From Turritopsis dohrnii (Eukaryota > Cnidaria > Hydrozoa > Anthoathecata > Oceaniidae): a stretch of 64,000 bases of DNA. Both the position numbers and the translations under genes were made by a program. This document shows, one piece after another, positions 58,649 through 64,000 of this stretch (within the stretch, counting starts at the first letter, position 1; every line of letters begins with the position of its first letter). The notes below the pieces were generated by a model. It was not told the origin of the DNA, did not search any database, and worked only from the letters and a program-made list of their open reading frames with translations. The stretch is from contig BQMF02000483.1 in the NCBI GenBank assembly GCA_027922465.2, positions 62,001 to 126,000 of the forward strand. The letters are read 5' to 3'.

Positions 58649-59422
58649 CCTTATCGGGGAAAAAAAGTCGGGATTTATTTTAGTCGGGGAAAATTTTGGT
58701 CGGGGAAAAATTTAGTCGCCTCGAGAAATTTTAGTCACTTTTCCCCGACCAAAATTTCGAAATTAGTCGCTTTTCCCCGACTAAAATTTCGAAATTAGTC
58801 GCTTTTCCCCGACTAAAATTTCTAAATAAGTCACTTTTCCCTGACCAAAATTTGCAATACAAGTAGAAAATGGAACACAATTTTTGTCGACACCTTCAAT
58901 TTGAACTAAAAATTATATTACAAAATAACTAATTAAGAGTTCAATCTAATACAATAACAGTTTTTGAGGTTTGATCGTCATTATTTTCATCACTGGCATC
59001 CATATTGCTTTCACAAACATCAATTATATCTTCACTGACATCCATTTTATTTTCACTGACATCAATTTTGTTTCCCTTAATCGTAACAGAAAAGTCTGTA
59101 TCGTCCTCATTGACTGATTCAACTTCATTCGATTCCCCTTCCTTTGCTTCACCGTCATAATTCCAGTCGAAAATCGATAGATAGACTCTACTTGAGATTA
59201 TCAAAAATCGGGGAAAAGTTTCGGTCGGGGACTAAAAAATCGGGGAAATGTTTTGGGCGGGAGTAAAAAAACCGGGGAAAATTTTTGGACGGGGAAATGA
59301 AAAATCGGGTGAAATTTTTGGACGGGTGTTGAAAAGTCGGGGGAAAATTTGGTCGGGGAAAATTTTAGTCACTAGCCCAAAAATTTAGTCACTTACCCCC
59401 GACTTTTTTTTCCCCGATAAGG
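58649..59422. mobile_element. CCTTATCGG-family element with GTCGGGGAAAA words, nested
   Basis: TA at 58647-58648 and 59423-59424; ends CCTTATCGGGGAAAAAAAGT and, on the minus strand, CCTTATCGGGGAAAAAAAAG. Words GTCGGGGAAAATTTTAGTC and complements: about nine on the left, eight or more degenerate ones on the right; phrase AGTCACTTTTCCCCGAC. The centre contains an 87-codon minus-strand frame (59204-58941, no ATG at its start) with a repeated acidic DVSE-type motif; whether it is coding is unknown. Confidence 0.8.
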
Positions 59423-59470
59423 TATGCCTTTCCCCTCGTTTTCCTCTACATATCTAGAACTTAGAGTATA

Positions 59471-60175
59471 TTAAGAACCAAAAATTTCGGCTACTTTTTT
59501 TTCGGCGGAAATACTTCGGCGGAAATAATTTCGGCAGGATTTCATCTATAACTTAATTTCGGAATATCCAAATTTTAAGCATTTTATCGACAGAGAAATG
59601 CAAAAAATTCTTTAAGAAAATATTTCATGTTTAGTATTCTACTTAAGAGAAGAACTGTTTGCGGAAGAAATTGCGGAAGAAATTTGTATGGAACTAGTTT
59701 TTTGCTAGTAATAAGTAATATACTCAGTTGCATGGGTTACATTGACCTAAATAGGTACTAAATTAGGTGTTTCCCGACTTTTGATTTGACTTACATCGGC
59801 AATCGTTTGAGGTCGTCATGCGCAAAAATATATTCCCCAAAAATTACTTCCGCAAACAATTTCTTCCCTTAAGGTATGCAACAATCTGTTGTTCCTAAAT
59901 TTAAAAACAAGAAGCCACTTGGCTTGAAGACTTCAGGACGAGTCACGACGACACATCCACTCTCAACAATGCAAATAGTTACGTGATATTAGGTTTAAAA
60001 GTACTATTGATTGCCTGAAAGGAATAAATCGACCAAAAAAAAGCATTTCATCGACCCTTATACAGCTTCAAACTCCAAATATAACAAAAGGATAAAATCC
60101 AAAAATTTCGGCGGGAAACATTTTCGGCGACAATTTTCGCCGAAATTTTGTCCCGCCGAAATTTTTTATTCTTAA
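59471..60175. mobile_element. Word-repeat element with TTTCGGCGGAAA words, nested
   Basis: The left end TTAAGAACCAAAAATTTCGG and the right end on the minus strand TTAAGAATAAAAAATTTCGG both begin with TTAA, which may be target site or terminus. Words TTTCGGCGGAAA and CCGCCGAAATTTT lie just inside each end. The 233-bp element 59642-59874 lies within it. Confidence 0.6.
59642..59874. mobile_element. 233-bp element with GCGGAAGAAATT words, innermost of the nest
   Basis: TA at 59640-59641 and 59875-59876. Left CTTAAGAGAAGAACTGTTTG, right on the minus strand CCTTAAGGGAAGAAATTGTT, then TTGCGGAAG on both; the left side has a second word GCGGAAGAAATTTG. The left terminus has lost one C compared with the right. 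Confidence 0.6.
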
Positions 60176-60408
60176 TGTAATCGGCGCACTCCCACACGCT
60201 TTTCGATAATCCTTATCGAAAATTAAGTAAGTTATGAAATTTTAGAAAAGGACCAAAATTTTAGTCGGACAATATCAATAGTCGGACAAAAGTGACTAAA
60301 ATATTTGGAGGTGACTAAAATTTTGTCCGGCTAAGTTTTGTCCGATAAGGTATATATCTTGATTTGTTCTTCGACGCGAAAACTTAATTTTCGTGACGAT
60401 TTTTAAAG

Positions 60409-60416
60409 TGACGTCA
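60409..60416. promoter_or_regulatory. CRE octamer upstream of the coiled-coil gene
   Basis: TGACGTCA, 54 bp before the ATG at 60470 and 59 bp after the end of the nested transposon. Its position in a presumed core promoter makes it a better candidate than isolated matches elsewhere. A short upstream frame starts at 60460 (ATG GTA AAA, stop at 60489) and overlaps the main start in another frame. Confidence 0.4.
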
Positions 60417-60469
60417 AATGACCTGTCAACAGTGTGATGAAGTAGTTTAAACTTTGTAGATGGTAAAAT

Positions 60470-62031
60470 ATGGAAGATCTTTGTTCTAACAACAACATTG
60501 CCACTATAGGCCAAGTTTTTGATGAAAATGAAGTCCATAGTGTTTCTTCTCAAAAGGAAGATCAAATAGAATGCAGTGTTACTGTAACACCAGTGGAGGT
60601 TACATCGACTGACAAATTAAATTCCAATGGAGGATTTAGTATTCATAAAATCACAACTGAAAACATTTCTGATGTTTTGAGAAGTGATGACACGATAGAT
60701 GAAAAACATTTATCAAATGAAATGCATGATCCAAAAGTGAAAAAGATAATAAAAATCGACGAGCTAATGGCGAAAGTGAAAGATGAATTAGAGACGGTTG
60801 AACGCTCATTAAAAGATGCCGAAAAAGAGAATGAAAAAAGAATTATGGATTATAAAAAAGAAATCAATTGGTTAATAGAAAGCAAAGAAGAGTTGCAGCA
60901 AAGACTTCAGAGTTGGATAAACATCAAAGATGAGGTGATGCATTGGAAAAGAAAACATGATGATATCGAACGAAAGATGGAGAAGATTCGTGATAAAATG
61001 GAAGAAAAAGATGAAGAAATTCGTTTCCTAAGAGATGATAACCAAAGGCTAGCGGAAAAATCGAAAAAGAATGGTCATAAAAAGGATTTGAAGAAACTTA
61101 AGGATGAAAATGAAAAACTGAAAGATGAAAACGCAAACCTAAATCTTCAACTGCAGGACAAAGCCAAAATGGTTAAATGTTTGTACGGCCAAGTAAGTAG
61201 GGTAGAAGAAGTTGTCAATGGTTACAAATCGTCTTATGATGAAATGAAAACAGCTTTAACATCGGAAAACGTTGTGTTAAAGACAAATGTGAGATCTTTG
61301 AAGAATCGTTTAAAGAAATTCATGAAAGGTGATGGCCATGTGGAGCACAAACGCCAGAACAAAGACCATCTTAATAAAGAATTTAGCCATAAGGGGTCTG
61401 AAACAAAACAAAATTCAACAACGTTGCAAGAAACTGTCAGCCATTCCGCAGGTTATGAATTTGAACAAGAACCATCACACGATGAACAGCAAGAGACAGT
61501 GGAAAGACAAAATGGCAGTTTAATACTGGGGAAGGAACAGAAAAAACATGATGAAATCTGTGCAATAGACAGAAAGGCTGCCAGCAATAGTTCTATGCCA
61601 GTATCCAAAGGGACACTTGGTAAGCTTGCTATAAGGATACAAATTTCTTGTGAGACTTATTATTCACTTAGTAATTTTTACAGGTTGGCAGCATAAGTCA
61701 TTTTGTGTCAGTTAGTGTGTAAGATTGAGGCAAAGTGTAGCTTCTATTGTTAAGGTGCCTTTCTTTGCTCCAAACGAAACAATAAACATTGATTTAATTT
61801 TTAGACAATACAGTCAAAGCAGAAGGAATGCCACCGAAAGACGAATGCATTGACAAGCAGAACATTACCCATGAAGACAGTGGAAGACAGAATGAAGATT
61901 TAAAAATTATTGTCGAAATGGTGATCGACAGAAATCATGATGTGGTGATCAACCAACAGAAAGATCTCGAAATGAATAGCAATGATGACAAGAGTGATTT
62001 GGAAGCTACTCTTGATTTCTTCATAGCATAA
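60470..62031 (+). CDS. Coiled-coil protein, two exons, 458 aa
   Basis: Exon 1 60470-61619 and exon 2 61805-62031 join in phase 1 (donor GTAAGC, acceptor TTTTTAG). The first ~90 residues are acidic and Ser/Thr-rich. Residues about 95-285 form a long, highly charged coiled coil with heptads (KVKDELETVERSLKDAEKEN, IERKMEKIRDKMEEKDEEIR, LKKLKDENEKLKDENANLN). The C-terminal ~170 residues are polar with no recognised domain. No catalytic motif, membrane span or family signature was recognised; a structural or adaptor role is the most that can be said. Reading through the donor would give a 408-residue form ending at 61696. The start is flanked by transposon sequence about 120 bp upstream. Confidence 0.75.
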
Positions 62032-63014
62032 CCACTATTATCAAAAAACAATCCATACACTGACCACTCCCTCTTACATATACATTACATTCAATCAAAT
62101 CACTTCCCTTTACGTATGTTTTTGACACCTGGTATATTAGAATATAGTTAGTAATGTATATAAGTGTTTCGTAGTCTCGATGTTTTAGTCTGGCATCTTT
62201 CAGGGCCATCGGAAGCTTTTTTAAGACGGGTGGCTCATGTTATGTGTCTAAGGAGGCCAGAAAATCTTAAGATAAATCAGGGAAATCTCTATGGAGCTTA
62301 TTTTTTGTAGTATATATTTTTATACACGCTTGACTGAAATAACAAAGTTGGTATACTGAAAAAATACCTTGCTTGACCTCTGCAGCCACTCAAAGGCCCT
62401 GCCTTTATACCTATTTCCAAGAGGCTGAGCAAGTTTTTGGCTTCAGTTTATATTGAAATTTTTTACACTTTTCTCTACAAATTGAAGAATTACCCATTCT
62501 GAACAGCAGTCGGTCGCGACATCTCTTTCATCAAAGTGCCCTTTTCAAAGTCAATCTTTTGGGATATTTTGTTTTTGTTTCTTTGTTGTTGTTTTTTTTT
62601 TTTTTTTTGCGATAGGTTTTTTTAAGATTTTAAGATATTAGCCTTCAAGATATTAAAACCACATTCGTCTAACCACATTTTTAAACCCTCAGTTGATATG
62701 AAAGTATGCATTTTACATTTTTACCGAAGTTTTTCCGCACTAAAACACTTGTTATCATGTGGTCAAATTTTTTTAGATAAATTGCCCTGGAAACCAAGTT
62801 AGTCAAAAGCAAAGAAAAAGCACGGTAGTTTTTTAAGTGATTCCAATCCCGTCAAATGTCAATCTTGTTACCAGGATTCCCTTAAGCATACAGAGTGATA
62901 AATTTCGCACTTTATCGAAAAACAGAAAAAGTCCTGGAGGAGAAGTGGACGAAAACGAACTGATTAACCACTGAAATATTTGTATTGAATACAACGTAAA
63001 CAGTCTTTTATGTA
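62032..63014. other. Interval 3' of the coiled-coil gene
   Basis: Noncoding; includes a poly-T run near 62585-62610. No gene recognised. Confidence 0.35.
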
Positions 63015-63135
63015 CCCAGCGGGCAAAATCGTTAAAAGGTCACTGCGATGAAGATCATTCTCATTAAAATTGTCCGTATATTTCTATAGAAATGCACTCC
63101 TTTGTATTGATCTTTCAACAAATTTGTCCACAGGA
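63015..63135 (-). mobile_element. 121-bp palindromic miniature element, copy 2
   Basis: Flanked by TA (63013-63014, 63136-63137). Ends CCCAGCGGGCAAAATCGTT and, on the minus strand, TCCTGTGGACAAATTTGTT. Central TTTCTATAGAAAT is palindromic. Related in reverse orientation to 38661-38780. Confidence 0.7.
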
Positions 63136-63170
63136 TAGAATATCGACTAATTATACTGAGTGATTTATCT

Positions 63171-63241
63171 ACCCAACATAGATTTATGTACCCAACATAG
63201 ATTTATGTACCCAACATAGATTTATGTACACAACATAGATT
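63171..63241. repeat. 19-bp tandem repeat, nearly four copies
   Basis: ACCCAACATAGATTTATGT starts at 63171, 63190, 63209 and 63228; the last copy is incomplete and has ACAC for ACCC. Confidence 0.9.
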
Positions 63242-63427
63242 TCGAAGTTGCATTATATTTACACTGATATAGCCTTTAGATTTGACACGTTTTGACAAGA
63301 TAAACTGGCTTCTAATCCACACTGAAAGATAAATAAAATGAACTTCTCTTTCCGCCAGTATACCAACCAAAGTCACATGAAATCTATAACTTCATGTAAG
63401 AAAACGTTCCTGAGTTTTTTTTGTCTG

Positions 63428-63752
63428 TTATTCCAATAATGTTTTCTCGGATAAACTTGACGAACATCCAAAACCAGAATCAAGTTCTTCCAAGGAATCT
63501 TCGAGGTCTTCGCAACAACAGGCCAGAGTATCGTCAACACTCATGAATGTGAATTGTTCGTATTCTGATATCAAATCCAGTAAATTTGATTCTGCCTGGA
63601 TGAAAAATATGGAATACATAGGGCATAGATGCATCTATTATATCAACATAATATAATACTTTGTTTAACTATTATAACATGAAAAGCTTTTCTTTTACCT
63701 TCTTCCAGTATATAAATATTAATGGCAAATGTCGAAGATAAATCAATAACAT
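63428..63752 (-). CDS. C-terminal exon of an acidic protein (gene extends or starts nearby)
   Basis: Minus strand. The last exon 63595-63428 follows a clean acceptor (TTTTTCATCCAG) and encodes 55 residues, very acidic with a Cys cluster (ISEYEQFTFMSVDDT, LACCCEDLEDSLEELDSGFG). A candidate preceding exon is 63752-63699, starting with ATG and encoding 18 hydrophobic residues (MLLIYLRHLPLIFIYWKK) before a GTAAAAG donor, leaving a 103-bp intron in matching phase 0. That would give a 73-residue small membrane-anchored protein. Alternatively the true upstream exons lie beyond the window. No family recognised. Confidence 0.35.
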
Positions 63753-63894
63753 TTTGTTAATTTTTCAAATAAAACAAACTCAAGTTAACCACTTTTACAA
63801 ATAAACGATTTTGTTATCCTGGAATACTTTTTACAACATCTGAAAAGCTTTCTTTTACATTCTCATAAAATCTCGAATAGGTTGCCTTGAAACA

Positions 63895-63939
63895 GTTCCT
63901 ATGTTCCTATGTTCCTATGTTCCTATGTTACTATGTTAC
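63895..63939. repeat. 8-bp tandem repeat (ATGTTCCT)
   Basis: GTTCCTATGTTCCTATG-type units repeated about five times, the last ones changed to GTTACTAT. Confidence 0.85.
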
Positions 63940-64000
63940 ATCGTTTTAAAAGCTAGAGACGGTAAAAAATTTTTACAAGAGATACTAATGTTCAAGGCCT

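Larger units (their letters stand above)
57949..60350. mobile_element. CCTTATCGG-family element with GTCGGACAAAA words (outer shell of a nest)
   Basis: TA at 57947-57948 and 60351-60352. Left end CCTTATCGGACAAAACTTAG, right end on the minus strand the same 20 bases. The word GTCGGACAAAA (or TTTTGTCCGAC) occurs about five times on the left and four on the right, with the phrase AGTCACTTTTGTCCGACTA. Inside are at least three other elements. At about 58400-58529 a relic frame (EETPEANAGTKRDFYTDQEY then stop) may be the last piece of an internal gene. Confidence 0.75.

Noticed and set aside
58941..59204. 87-codon acidic minus-strand frame inside the nested element
   Set aside because: No ATG at its start, no splice context resolved, and it lies in a word-repeat element; mentioned with the element but not called as a gene.

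Overview
This is nuclear DNA of an animal, not a prokaryote: it is AT-rich, the genes carry short GT-AG introns, and mobile elements fill most of the space between genes. The element mix (DIRS-type tyrosine-recombinase retrotransposon, PIF/Harbinger, CACTA-like and many TA- or TTAA-flanked miniature elements, including one whose ends carry CTCGTTCCCAGGG) together with TMEM26-like membrane genes suggests a cnidarian, perhaps an anthozoan. That placement is inference; no species is claimed.

Layout. 1-4005: decayed DIRS-like retrotransposon cut by the window edge. 4158-4314: TTAA-flanked miniature element. 4357-9278: a 4.9-kb DNA transposon carrying an intact CACTA-like transposase gene and a second, eight-exon gene with a DUF4806-like C-terminus. 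It sits 22 bp upstream of the start codon of the first of three TMEM26-like genes. These are gene A (+, 9301-12353), gene B (-, 18180-19668) and the more divergent gene C (-, 23247-26552), all with the same three-exon structure and intron phases. A and B are close inverted paralogues, and most of their intron length difference is explained by elements inserted after duplication. 26553-35005: no gene recognised, many small elements. 35006-37792 (-): an intronless 928-residue RASSF9/10-like gene. 37793-52930: about 15 kb without a convincing gene. 52931-55679: a near-complete PIF/Harbinger transposon with a Myb-like gene and, tail to tail, a transposase that appears broken by one inserted base. 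55680-60350: fold-back and nested elements. 60470-62031 (+): a two-exon coiled-coil gene whose start lies about 120 bp from the end of a nested transposon. 63428-63752 (-): the 3' end of an acidic protein gene.

The most unusual signal is a recurring element design: terminal inverted repeats joined to tandem copies of a short word, in both orientations, without a convincing gene. Three elements share the ends CCTTATCGG and TA target sites but each uses its own word (GTCGGTAAAAA, GTCGGACAAAA, GTCGGGGAAAA), and the word in the body matches the word built into that element's own terminus. This looks like concerted evolution of a protein-binding word. Other elements in the window share the design with unrelated words (AACGTTG, TATGCTTA, GCCAGTAAATGTCGCAA, GCGACTAATAATTATC, TTTCGGCGGAAA, GCGGAAGAAATT).

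All exon joins were read by eye from frame, phase and GT/AG sites. No database search, alignment or transcript evidence was available.
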